From NCBI RefSeq assembly GCF_014656395.1, contig NZ_BNCI01000001.1:1213893-1277892 (forward strand): a stretch of DNA of 64,000 nt. Reading direction: 5' to 3'. Source of the stretch: Kordiimonas sediminis. Its GTDB lineage: Bacteria; Pseudomonadota; Alphaproteobacteria; Sphingomonadales; Kordiimonadaceae. Numbering within the stretch: position 1 is the first letter of the stretch; each line of letters begins with the position of its first letter. A model generated the notes under the pieces. The model was given only the letters and a program-made list of their open reading frames with translations. It made no database searches and was not told where the DNA came from. Both the position numbers and the translations under genes were made by a program. This document shows positions 27,491 to 36,242 of this stretch, one piece after another.

Positions 27491-29153
27491 TTTATTCAAT
27501 GGGGTAAAACAAATCTTCCGTGTGCTCGGACTTTGTATGCTGGTCTTCGCGGGCCTGGCCGGCTGGTCAACGGTTTCGGCACAGAGCACCCCGCCGGAGC
27601 AATCTCTGGACTTGCCATCAAATCAGCCGGTCCAGATTGATGATCAGAAGAGCGATAGTGTTTTTGGCGACAGTATCTTCACAGGGCAGTTCGCTAATCA
27701 GTCTTTCATCGGGTTTAACCCGTCTTATGAAATCTCTGTCGGTGATACGCTGCAGCTTCAGATGTGGGGTGGCTTTGAATTTGCTGGCCAGTTAACGGTT
27801 GATGCGCAGGGAAATGTTTTTATCCCAAGGGTAGGTCCTGTGCAGGTTCAGGGCGTCAAAAACGGCGATTTGAACAAAGTTATCAGTAGTTCTATCACCA
27901 GCGTGTACAAGAAAAATGTTGGCGTTTATGCGAGTCTGGAAGGGGCAGAGCCGGTCAAAGTTTTTGTCACCGGTTTTGTGCGCCAGCCGGGTCTTTTTGC
28001 GGGTCATTCCTCTGACAGCGTTTTGTTTTTCCTGGATCAGGCAGGCGGCATTGATCCGGCCAGAGGGTCATTCCTGGATATCAAGGTTATCCGTGGCGGT
28101 GAAACATTCCGTACGGTCAACCTCTATGATTTTATCCTGACCGGAAAAATGCCGGTATTCCAGATCCTTGATGGTGACACGATCGTTGTCGGGCGGGTCC
28201 AGTCACAGATCGGTGTGTTGGGGAATGTGCATACGCCAGCAATATTTGAATTTGAGTCTGACTTTATTGAGGCGGGCAAACTGCTTGATATGGCGGGGCT
28301 CAAGCCGTCTGCCACTCACGTCAGAATTTCCAGAAATAATCTGAAGAATACACGTGTTGATTATTTGCCACTGGATCAGGCGTATAAAGTGGCCGTGTAT
28401 CCTGGGGATGTTCTCGAAGTAACGTCTGACAAGCAGCCGGGTACTATCTCGGTTCGTGTGGAAGGGGAGCATCTTTCCGATCAGGAATTTGTTCTACCCT
28501 ACGGGGCGCGTCTTGGAACGCTCTTGAATATGATTGAATATGGCCCCAATGCACAGCCGGAAGCAGCCCAGCTGTTCCGGGAAAGTGTGAAGGCAAGACA
28601 GAAAGAAACATTGTCGGCGCAGTTGCGGGCACTGGAAAACAGTGTTTTGACGGCCAGATCAGAAACAGAAGGCGAAGCCAACCTCAGGGCACAGGAAGCC
28701 GAACTGATTATGCAGTGGGTGGACCGTGCACGGCAGGTGGAGCACACAGGCCAGGTTCTCCTTGGTACGTCGTCCCGCAAAAATGATATTTTGCTGGAAG
28801 CTGGCGACATCATTAAAATACCACGTCAGAGCAATCTGATCATGGTTCACGGTGATGTCTTATTCCCAACCGCCATGGCATTTAAACCGGGTCAGACGGT
28901 TGAGGATTATATCAAGGCCTCTGGTGGGTTCACGCAGAACAGCCGGTCTGCCAATGTCCTGATCCTGCACCGGGACGGTACCTTTGTGAAGGTGCGCAAT
29001 GGTGATCTGGACAGTAAGCGTATCAAGCTTGTTGAAGGGGATGAGATATTTGTCCTGCCTCGGGTTGCCACCAAGAATATCCAGATTGCGTCCGAGATTG
29101 TTTCAATTCTGTATCAGCTGGCCTTGTCAGCAGGTGTGGTCCTTAATCTCTAG
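27483..29153 (+). CDS. kpsD: Capsule export outer-membrane/periplasmic protein KpsD
   Basis: A 556-residue protein of the polysaccharide export family (OPX), almost the same length as E. coli KpsD. It has a signal peptide (about 1-33, cleavage after STVSA), and then YEISVGDTLQLQMWGGFEFAGQLTVD-type poly-export motif (split: SVGDTLQLQMWG, VDAQGNVFIPRVGPVQV), followed by SLBB-type repeats (VFVTGFVRQPGLF, IGVLGNVHTPAIFEF, IMVHGDVLFP). No lipobox Cys is visible, unlike Wza. It forms the exit path for the capsule. Confidence 0.92.
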   Translation: MRNLFNGVKQIFRVLGLCMLVFAGLAGWSTVSAQSTPPEQSLDLPSNQPVQIDDQKSDSVFGDSIFTGQFANQSFIGFNPSYEISVGDTLQLQMWGGFEFAGQLTVDAQGNVFIPRVGPVQVQGVKNGDLNKVISSSITSVYKKNVGVYASLEGAEPVKVFVTGFVRQPGLFAGHSSDSVLFFLDQAGGIDPARGSFLDIKVIRGGETFRTVNLYDFILTGKMPVFQILDGDTIVVGRVQSQIGVLGNVHTPAIFEFESDFIEAGKLLDMAGLKPSATHVRISRNNLKNTRVDYLPLDQAYKVAVYPGDVLEVTSDKQPGTISVRVEGEHLSDQEFVLPYGARLGTLLNMIEYGPNAQPEAAQLFRESVKARQKETLSAQLRALENSVLTARSETEGEANLRAQEAELIMQWVDRARQVEHTGQVLLGTSSRKNDILLEAGDIIKIPRQSNLIMVHGDVLFPTAMAFKPGQTVEDYIKASGGFTQNSRSANVLILHRDGTFVKVRNGDLDSKRIKLVEGDEIFVLPRVATKNIQIASEIVSILYQLALSAGVVLNL

Positions 29154-29168
29154 AAAGACCGGGCAGAA

Positions 29169-30179
29169 ATGGCGCGTGCACTTCGTAAGCTGAAGAAACT
29201 CTTTCAGAGCCCATTGGCGTATCTGATAGACAGCCGCCATGCTTTTCTGTCTGATTTGGGGCGTTCGTTGCTTGAGCGAGAGCGGCAGCGCCTTATGACG
29301 TTTGGTCATACGTGCGCTGATGACAAAGTAACCGTCATAATGACTGCCTACAACACGGGGCCGCATATTGAAAAAGCGGTCAGGTCCGTGATGGCACAAA
29401 GCCACGCCAACCTGACTTTAATGGTCATTGATGATGCCAGCACAGATGAAACACCGCAGATCCTCGCAAAGCTGAGACAGGAGTTTGCGGGTCGTATGCG
29501 GGTTTTCCAGTCCCCGGTTAATCATGGTACCTACTGGTCAAAAAATTGGTGCATGCGTCATGCTGACGGTGAGTTTATTGCATTTCATGACAGTGATGAT
29601 ACATCCCACCCGGACCGTATATTACTCCAAATGGCGGCAATTAAATCCCGGCCACACCGTATGGCAACAACGGTTCAGTGGCGCCGTGTGTTTGAAGATG
29701 GACGGACGGCACTTATTGGCGGCAGAGAATTTCGCATGGCCGCGATCAGCCTGATGATTAGGCGGGAGCCTGTTCTGCGGGATATGGGCTATTTCGATAG
29801 CGTACGGATATCGGCAGATTCAGAATATTTAGGAAGACTACAGGCGCTGTATGGGCCGCGGGGCCTCTATGCTATGCAGCACTGGTTATATACGGGTCTT
29901 TTGCGGGACAGTTCACTAACCCGTGAAACCGGGTCTGGTATGAGCTGGCGACAGCAAGAGCGCAGCGACGATAAAATTGACTATGCGATAGAAACATCGG
30001 GCGACAGGCAGGCGTATATGCAAAGTGCGAAAGCGTGGCACGCCAGAATATCGCAGGGTGACCGCGGTAAGGGGGCTCATATCCCGTTTCCGCAGACCGG
30101 CCGCCATTTGTATGCTAGTGAAAATCTATGCCGGGGCTGCGATGATCAGGCAATAGATCAGATAGTGGAAATCACGTAA
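29169..30179 (+). CDS. Glycosyltransferase family 2
   Basis: A 336-residue cytoplasmic GT-A transferase. After a basic N-terminal 50 residues, the fold starts with VTVIMTAYNTGPHIEKAVRSV, the nucleotide-sugar segment VIDDASTDET, and a metal-binding FHDSDDT near 145. It is directly downstream of kpsD and upstream of the sulfotransferase, so it probably adds a sugar of the capsule repeat. Donor and acceptor cannot be read from sequence. Confidence 0.82.
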   Translation: MARALRKLKKLFQSPLAYLIDSRHAFLSDLGRSLLERERQRLMTFGHTCADDKVTVIMTAYNTGPHIEKAVRSVMAQSHANLTLMVIDDASTDETPQILAKLRQEFAGRMRVFQSPVNHGTYWSKNWCMRHADGEFIAFHDSDDTSHPDRILLQMAAIKSRPHRMATTVQWRRVFEDGRTALIGGREFRMAAISLMIRREPVLRDMGYFDSVRISADSEYLGRLQALYGPRGLYAMQHWLYTGLLRDSSLTRETGSGMSWRQQERSDDKIDYAIETSGDRQAYMQSAKAWHARISQGDRGKGAHIPFPQTGRHLYASENLCRGCDDQAIDQIVEIT

Positions 30180-30222
30180 GCAATGTGCCACAGTCGGCAG
30201 CGTTCGTTTAGAAGGAAAAAGA

Positions 30223-31362
30223 ATGCCCAAGAGCGATGATAGCTTGTTCAAGAAACTGGTTTTCAGTTTCGATTGCTGGAAATGGCCCACCCTGATCAAA
30301 CGGTTCGAGGATACCGACGTATTAGTGATGGATCAGGTGCTTTTTGATCATCTGCCTCTTGATGCCGACACACTTCAGGCCCGGCATGTGACGCCGGATG
30401 CTGCGCTTTCCTCGCTGCCAGAAGGAATAAAGCGTGTTTTTGTGTTCGCCTTGCACGGTGAATGGGCACAGGTGAAAGCCCTGCGTTCGGCCTACCCGGA
30501 AGTCAGTGTGTATTCCATGATATATCAGCTTGGGCCATCTTGCGCACAGCGACCGGTGAAGGTGCCGGTTTACGCACATTCAAAAATAAAGAAACGCGCC
30601 CCGATCGTTATTCTATCTACACCGGGTAGTGATGTTGAATTCCTCGCGCGAACGATGGAGGCCAACGGCCTGCCGTATCCGAAAGAATATTTTGGCAAGG
30701 CACTTATGAATCTTGTGCCTGCCATGGATCATTTTAATGCCGCGCGCTATTTGGATGAAGTACTGGCGCAGTCTCCGGGGCAGCGCGTTTCCATGATTAT
30801 ACAGACAGACGTCTGGAAACTTCTGCAAAAGCAGACCAGTCTGTCAGCCAGACGTATGCAGCAGTGGCTGAAAGAGACAAATGCCAAGGTTATCTATTTT
30901 AGCCGTCGCGATAAAATGATGCAGGCTGCGATCCATAATCTTATGGCGCGGCAACCAAGCCGTTCGCCGTGGGACATGATCCCAAAGGAACGTAAAGAGC
31001 TGAAAATGCGGCGCAAGGTCAATTTCCATGCTGCCAATCTTGTTATGCACCGAATGGTAACAGTGGAAGAGCGTCTCGAACGTTTCACGTCGACATTGCC
31101 GCATGTAAAAATGATCTCACTGGAAGAGCTCGTCGAAAGTCCAGCAAGGGTAATAGAAGGTATCGCTCAGTTTATCGGGCAGAAACCTGCCAAAGAACTG
31201 AAAGAACTGGATTACGGCGAACACTATCGGTCAATTCCTAACCTGGAATCGGCCGCGCTATCCTACAGACGGGAACTGATTGACCGACTTGGGCTGCATG
31301 TGAATATGAGTGGATCGCTTGTCACGAAATCAGACGAACTGATCCACAAGGGAAAGAAATAA
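30223..31362 (+). CDS. Stf0-like sulfotransferase with extra N-terminal domain
   Basis: A 379-residue protein. Residues ~125-345 resemble Stf0-type sulfotransferases: APIVILSTPGSDVEFLARTM followed by GLPYPKEYF at the place of the 5'-phosphosulfate loop and its helix, then a segment VIYFSRRDKMMQAAIHNLMA that matches the 3'-phosphate motif of the family, and WxH-poor C-terminal helices. The loop is unusual: TPGSD where active members have a basic residue before SGS/T. The first 120 residues form a separate Rossmann-like part (VFVFALHGEWAQVKALRSAY). AAGGA precedes the ATG. With CysD-CysNC upstream, sulfation of capsule sugars is likely. Confidence 0.7.
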   Translation: MPKSDDSLFKKLVFSFDCWKWPTLIKRFEDTDVLVMDQVLFDHLPLDADTLQARHVTPDAALSSLPEGIKRVFVFALHGEWAQVKALRSAYPEVSVYSMIYQLGPSCAQRPVKVPVYAHSKIKKRAPIVILSTPGSDVEFLARTMEANGLPYPKEYFGKALMNLVPAMDHFNAARYLDEVLAQSPGQRVSMIIQTDVWKLLQKQTSLSARRMQQWLKETNAKVIYFSRRDKMMQAAIHNLMARQPSRSPWDMIPKERKELKMRRKVNFHAANLVMHRMVTVEERLERFTSTLPHVKMISLEELVESPARVIEGIAQFIGQKPAKELKELDYGEHYRSIPNLESAALSYRRELIDRLGLHVNMSGSLVTKSDELIHKGKK

Positions 31363-31389
31363 TACAGAATGCCGGCCATTGGTGCCGCG

Positions 31390-31968
31390 TTATTGATGCG
31401 GTTCTATTTTGATCCTGGAAACACCCAAACTGACATGGGGTGATTCTTCACCGCTGGATAGTTTGGCATGGCCGGGACTTTCAAAACGCAGCAGATGAAA
31501 TGCTGTTTTGTCGGAATCTAGCGCGGGTATATCGCCGGTAAATTGCCAACTGGACAGGCCCGTGCGTTTTACCGTGCCGGTAACTGGGTAGTCATCCATC
31601 CAGATGGTTAGTCCTTTCAGAAAACGTCTGCGTTTGACTTTAAACCCATCAATTTGAAGCCTACCCCCCGCTGAGAGTTGATTATAGACCATCAGGGTTG
31701 CGACACGTCCCATCCAGCGGTAGGGCGTATGGGCGCGGCCATAGGCTACGTCAGACCAGCCGAATCCTCGAAAGCTATCAAATTCAACATCATAACTGGA
31801 GGATGATGGTTTTGCCGGCAGGGCGAATCGTGTCGCTCTCTGATCCCGTAAGGCCGTAGTGGCGCTGAACAGTTCTGCTTGTGCCTCAAGGAGCGTATCC
31901 ACATAGTCTATGGCGGCTTTGGAAAAGCCACTTTTTGCACTGATTGGTGAGTTCTGTTTCTGAGCCAT
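31390..31968 (-). CDS. Unknown protein, possible carbohydrate-binding beta-sandwich
   Basis: A 192-residue protein that I do not recognise. An N-terminal helix (FSKAAIDYVDTLLEAQAELFSATTALRD, likely coiled) is followed by a beta-rich part with FRGFGWSDVAYG, TPYRWMGRVATLMV, and GLTIWMDDYPVTG. The GWSD...YRWMG spacing recalls beta-sandwich modules found next to glycosyltransferases. I start it at ATG 31968 (GGGAG upstream, rather far); ATG 31992 is possible. It overlaps or nearly touches the upstream 630-residue gene and ends convergently with the sulfotransferase. Confidence 0.5.
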   Translation of the reverse strand: MAQKQNSPISAKSGFSKAAIDYVDTLLEAQAELFSATTALRDQRATRFALPAKPSSSSYDVEFDSFRGFGWSDVAYGRAHTPYRWMGRVATLMVYNQLSAGGRLQIDGFKVKRRRFLKGLTIWMDDYPVTGTVKRTGLSSWQFTGDIPALDSDKTAFHLLRFESPGHAKLSSGEESPHVSLGVSRIKIEPHQ

Positions 31969-31976
31969 GCTGGAAA

Positions 31977-33869
31977 TTACTCCCGGTACCATGCAAGTTC
32001 AAGGGGACTGGTCGTGAACAACTGCAGAAGTTCACGCGGTGAAAGCGGTTTGCCTGTGATGCGGTCGGTTGCGGATAGACCGAACGATAACAGGTCGTGT
32101 GGACCTTTGGGCACTATTATCGGCTGCCCTATTTCCAGAAGCTGCGAATGGCTACCGTTTTTTACCACAATAGAGTGACTTTCCAGCCCAGTCTTTATCG
32201 TGATGTGGCTAAGGCCAGCCATCAAAAAGACGGTATCCAGTTGATGGGCAAGAAAGTTTAAATGCCAGGCGGCGCCAATGGATGCATCAAACCCCATAAG
32301 CCGATCAAAATCGGCAAGTGCGTCACTTTGAAATCCAAATGTTGTTTTGAAACAGGGAGCGGTGGTTGATTCGGTCTTGGGGTGGGCTATGTCGTCCTCG
32401 TCCCCCTTTGGCAGCATGTAAACACAGTTCCCATGGCCCTGAAGGAAAGGTAGAAACGGGGACAGGTCGTTTATGTCTTGAAGTAGGCAGCTTTCAAACC
32501 CCAATCTTTGCGGCAGTAGCGGTGCAGGAAAACGCAGCTTCCTGCTTAGGTGCCACGCTGCGGCTGCGGGCAAAAATATTGCACAGGAAGACCAGTCAAT
32601 ATTGGGCCAGACCGCCATAAGAATTGACCGTCCAGGCAGGGTGCCAACAAGGATGGCTTTCCCGTCAATTGTATCTGGCGAGAGAGCGGCACTGGGCAGG
32701 CTGTCCAGCGACAAAACATCAGGTTGGATCGGTGGACTGATCAGGGGGGTAACAGGCGCAGACAGATTGTGCAGACAATTCAGCCAGCGATCGGTTGCTT
32801 TTTCGGTCTCTTCTTCCACAAGGGATGGTTTTGCAAAATAACGATAAACATCAGGCTGAGTTGTCAGTACGCTTAACGCAGCGGTTAGTGCATGTACGTC
32901 CTCAGCAGATCGCAGTTTAATAGCTGCAGCCGCACTGATATCTGCGGCCCAACCGGCGCAATGACAAATTAGCGGAATGCCGTTTCGTCTTGCGTGATTG
33001 GCAAGTAGGCCAAAGGCATAGGTAGTAGCATCTGTGAAATCAATGATAATATCAGGTGTTGGTATTTCTGTCACAGAAGGCGGTAAACTGCCTACGGGTA
33101 GCCAGATCACATTCATATGCACACCAAAGGACAGTAGGGCCTTTGCGGACTGTTCAATCGTCCGGACAGACTTGCTGTCGCCCCGTGCCCAAACAGTCCA
33201 GCTTCCCTGCGCGCTTTGTGGGGCTTTGGTCTCAGCACAGCGAACAGCGGGCAGGGTCATGTCTGAATAGATGAGTGCAGGGGTGCCGTTCGCGCCGTAA
33301 TCCAGCAAAGCGATCTGGTCAGACGTGAAGGTTGCAATAACTGCTGTTTCAGGCAGAAGCGACAAGCCGGACATCATACTATCTGATGTTTCCGCATAGC
33401 GTTTATGGTTTTCAAGAGTTGTCGCAAGTGCATGTGTCGCCGCAGTATCCAGGGATTTTAACCACTTGGTATAGGCAAGAGGCCATGTGGCATCCTCGCG
33501 CATTTTCTGGCGGAAAGTTTTTAAAAGCGACACGGCCGCAAGAACTACAAGGCAAGGGCTGTCGTCCAGATAGTGCAGGCAGTCAACACTGTGGTTGCTG
33601 TCGCCCAGGATGAACAGACGTTTGGCGGTCTGTAATGGATGGTCCGGGTCCGCAAGAACCGATACGTCTGTGAAGTGAACGCCGTCGGGGCCAATTGCAG
33701 AAGCATCATTGCCGCCGCGATATTGATGGATATCGCAGGTTTGGTCTATCAGCCAGTGCACGGAGTAGTGGCGCACAAAAAGACCGGACAGGATATGAGC
33801 AATTTCGGCCTCTGCTGATTTACTATCAGGTGGCGGTGCAAAAATGATAATTGCTTCTTGATCAGCCAT
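31977..33869 (-). CDS. Unknown, probably glycosyltransferase-like protein of the capsule locus
   Basis: A 630-residue protein without clear family. The N terminus EAIIIFAPPPDS followed by HILSGLFVRHYSVHWLI has the look of a GT-B fold (strand then helix). A central stretch with QGSWTVWARGDSKSVRT, VIWLPVG, and PDIIIDFTDATTYAFGLLA could be the second nucleotide-binding half. The C-terminal 200 residues are different (WHLNFLAHQL, THITIKTGL). Start ATG 33869 has GGGGAAA five bases before it and overlaps the stop of the GT4 gene by 8 bases, so they are translated together. Confidence 0.5.
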   Translation of the reverse strand: MADQEAIIIFAPPPDSKSAEAEIAHILSGLFVRHYSVHWLIDQTCDIHQYRGGNDASAIGPDGVHFTDVSVLADPDHPLQTAKRLFILGDSNHSVDCLHYLDDSPCLVVLAAVSLLKTFRQKMREDATWPLAYTKWLKSLDTAATHALATTLENHKRYAETSDSMMSGLSLLPETAVIATFTSDQIALLDYGANGTPALIYSDMTLPAVRCAETKAPQSAQGSWTVWARGDSKSVRTIEQSAKALLSFGVHMNVIWLPVGSLPPSVTEIPTPDIIIDFTDATTYAFGLLANHARRNGIPLICHCAGWAADISAAAAIKLRSAEDVHALTAALSVLTTQPDVYRYFAKPSLVEEETEKATDRWLNCLHNLSAPVTPLISPPIQPDVLSLDSLPSAALSPDTIDGKAILVGTLPGRSILMAVWPNIDWSSCAIFLPAAAAWHLSRKLRFPAPLLPQRLGFESCLLQDINDLSPFLPFLQGHGNCVYMLPKGDEDDIAHPKTESTTAPCFKTTFGFQSDALADFDRLMGFDASIGAAWHLNFLAHQLDTVFLMAGLSHITIKTGLESHSIVVKNGSHSQLLEIGQPIIVPKGPHDLLSFGLSATDRITGKPLSPRELLQLFTTSPLELAWYRE

Positions 33870-35019
33870 GCGCTTTCCCCGTCGTATCATCGGATGTGTC
33901 GTCCTGAGGAAAAAGCCGTCTGAGTGTTGAACGCTGTTTTTCCTGATAGGCAAGAAACTCTTGCCGGCCAGCGGCGTTTAAGCCCGATAGAATTGAGGGG
34001 TCGCCCGCGATTTCAGAGAGCGCCTTACAAAAAGACTGCATGTCAGGGACCTGGTGCAGACGGTGCGTGGTCGGGATGCCGATCATGGCATCTTTGGTTG
34101 CAATCAGTGGGCGGCCAAAGCCAAGTGCTTCTACCGATTTTATTTTCAGGCCGGATCCCCCCATGTTGGGGTTCAGAACTAGATCCATATCTGCATAAAA
34201 GGCCGCCTGGTCAGCGACAAAACCGTGTTTGATAAATGCAGGGTGGGCTGTTTCTTCACACGAACAGATTGCCCCGGCAATATGGAAGTCATACACACTG
34301 TCCAGTTCAGGAAATTCTTTAAGTGCAGAGCAGAGATCAGCCATCGTGCGTCTGTTGATGGCATTATCGCTTGCCATAAAGCCTGCTTTCAGCTTCTGGC
34401 CTTTGGTCGCACCGTATGGACGGTCGATAAACTGTGCATCCAGGAAATGGCCGACCACATCAACTGGCACAGGGCAGTAAGATTCGAAAACTGCTGCTTC
34501 CTCTTCCTGAATGGCGAAAATTCTGTCTGCGCGGGCAAACCCTTTTGCCTCTTCCTTTTTGGTTGTGCTGAACCAACTGGGAGCGATCCCGTCCGCCCGC
34601 AGTTTTTCGTGTCGGTCCGCAAATCGGTCGTGGCTGTCGATGTATTTGATGATCGACGGCGGTACTTTCTCCAGATGCTGGGAAAACCATGCATAGTTGG
34701 CAAGCACTGCGCCGATATTCCACCTGCTTAAAATAGTCTGGACCGTGTCAGTGACTTCCGGGATAAACCATTCGTCAATCATATGGGGGCGCGATCCGTC
34801 CTGCTGCCGTTTTTTGGGCTTGTGCGGCAAGACATACACAAAGTCCCATTCCGCCCGCATTGCCAGTTCCTGTCCCTGCGTCAACCCTTCAAAACCCGCA
34901 TACAGAAAATGGATCGCATGCCCTTCTCTCTGCAAGGCCTGGCAGAGCTTGAAGACACGGGATCTGTTGCCGTGGTTCTGTGGATGGCTTGGGATGGGGG
35001 ACGTGACAAGAATATGCAT
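33862..35019 (-). CDS. Glycosyltransferase family 4-like (GT-B)
   Basis: A 385-residue GT-B transferase. It begins MHILVTSPIPSHPQNHGNRSR, then has a first-domain strand HAIHFLYAGF, a C-terminal domain DLVLNPNMGGSGLKIKSVEALGFGRPLIAT with the standard acceptor/donor Glu region (SVEAL), and a helical end. I start at ATG 35019, 17 bases after galE; the longer frame into galE is a shadow. Substrate unknown; its place next to galE hints at galactose or glucose but this is inference. Confidence 0.75.
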   Translation of the reverse strand: MHILVTSPIPSHPQNHGNRSRVFKLCQALQREGHAIHFLYAGFEGLTQGQELAMRAEWDFVYVLPHKPKKRQQDGSRPHMIDEWFIPEVTDTVQTILSRWNIGAVLANYAWFSQHLEKVPPSIIKYIDSHDRFADRHEKLRADGIAPSWFSTTKKEEAKGFARADRIFAIQEEEAAVFESYCPVPVDVVGHFLDAQFIDRPYGATKGQKLKAGFMASDNAINRRTMADLCSALKEFPELDSVYDFHIAGAICSCEETAHPAFIKHGFVADQAAFYADMDLVLNPNMGGSGLKIKSVEALGFGRPLIATKDAMIGIPTTHRLHQVPDMQSFCKALSEIAGDPSILSGLNAAGRQEFLAYQEKQRSTLRRLFPQDDTSDDTTGKAHG

Positions 35020-35035
35020 AATCGTAGCGGTGACC

Positions 35036-36070
35036 CTATCTGTGCCCTGCACCGGCTTTTTCAGCCATTTTGCTTTGATAGTAAGGAGCAAGGTAGGCCC
35101 AGGCATCTGCCGCGATGGTCGCAAGGTCTGATCTGAAAGCCTGCCAGCCCAGAATTGATTGCGCGCGGGTGGGATCAGCAACCAGTGTAGACGGATCGCC
35201 TGCCCGGCGTTCTGCTTCTGTCACAGTAAAGGATGCCCCAGAGACAGCACGCACCGCGTCAATCACTTCCCGCACGGAATAGCCGGTTTTGGTGCCAAGG
35301 TTAAAGGCGTCAAAAAAACCAGTTCCTGCAGGCCCATCCAGTTTTCTGAGGTATTCGAGCGCACAAACATGCGCCTCAGCCAGATCACATACATGGATAT
35401 AATCCCGGATACAGCTGCCGTCCCGGGTAGGGTAGTCTGTACCAAAAATCTTAATGTCAGAGCGCATGCCGATGGCCGCCTGAATAACAAGGGGAATCAG
35501 ATGCGTTTCCGGATCGTGCCGTTCCCCGATGTGACCAGCGGGGTGCGAGCCTGCCGCATTGAAGTAGCGCAGCGCAATCGCCCGCAAACCGTATGCAGCG
35601 GCGCAGTCCTGCAGTATGTGCTCTGCAGCCAGCTTGCTTTGCCCGTACGGATTAATCGGTGCCTTTGGGAGTGATTCCACGAGCGGCTCAGTACCAGCCG
35701 GCTCCCCGTACACGGCCGCAGTGCTGGAAAAAACCATGTCACGTACGCCGTGTTTTTTCATCGCCTGCAACAGGCTTACTGTGCCGCCCACATTATTGTC
35801 GTAGAACGTCAGGGGGTCCTTCACGCTTTCCCCAGCCTCGATAAAGGCTGCGAAGTGCATCACGGCGCTGATGTCAAAACGGCTAAAGGCGTCGTCAAGC
35901 GCTGCTGCATCGCGGGTATTGCCTTCGATCAGGATAAAATCCTCCATACCGTCCTTGTGGCCATTGGAAAGATTATCAAACAGAACCGGGGTATATCCGG
36001 CATCGCGGAGCGCAGTACACGCATGGCTGCCGATAAATCCTGCACCGCCGGTTACGAGTATATGTGTCAT
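35036..36070 (-). CDS. galE: UDP-glucose 4-epimerase
   Basis: A 344-residue short-chain dehydrogenase that interconverts UDP-glucose and UDP-galactose. NAD site [10 protein letters not shown] (8-17), HFAAFIEAGESV, the catalytic SSTAAVYG plus YGQSK (Tyr-x-x-x-Lys), and the GalE-typical ALRYFNAAGS and RDGSCIRDYIHVCDLA. AGGA precedes the ATG. It leads a minus-strand operon of four genes and supplies UDP-galactose for the polysaccharide. Confidence 0.94.
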   Translation of the reverse strand: MTHILVTGGAGFIGSHACTALRDAGYTPVLFDNLSNGHKDGMEDFILIEGNTRDAAALDDAFSRFDISAVMHFAAFIEAGESVKDPLTFYDNNVGGTVSLLQAMKKHGVRDMVFSSTAAVYGEPAGTEPLVESLPKAPINPYGQSKLAAEHILQDCAAAYGLRAIALRYFNAAGSHPAGHIGERHDPETHLIPLVIQAAIGMRSDIKIFGTDYPTRDGSCIRDYIHVCDLAEAHVCALEYLRKLDGPAGTGFFDAFNLGTKTGYSVREVIDAVRAVSGASFTVTEAERRAGDPSTLVADPTRAQSILGWQAFRSDLATIAADAWAYLAPYYQSKMAEKAGAGHR

Positions 36071-36242
36071 CTGGTCCTGACCCTGTCGTTTAATCTGTCT
36101 GTTATGACGGTTTGTTACACTGAAATCCCGCTATTGTCTTCTGATATCGGGACATAAGCGGGTGTTCCTATGTTGATTGCCGGGTGAAAGTAGGCTAACA
36201 GCGGTTGCAGGATAACAGCGCGTAACATGGTGGGATTGATTT

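Noticed and set aside
34225-34731. 168-codon plus-strand open frame in the GT4 gene
   Set aside because: Rich in Cys and Phe with no start signal; GT4 motifs are on the other strand.
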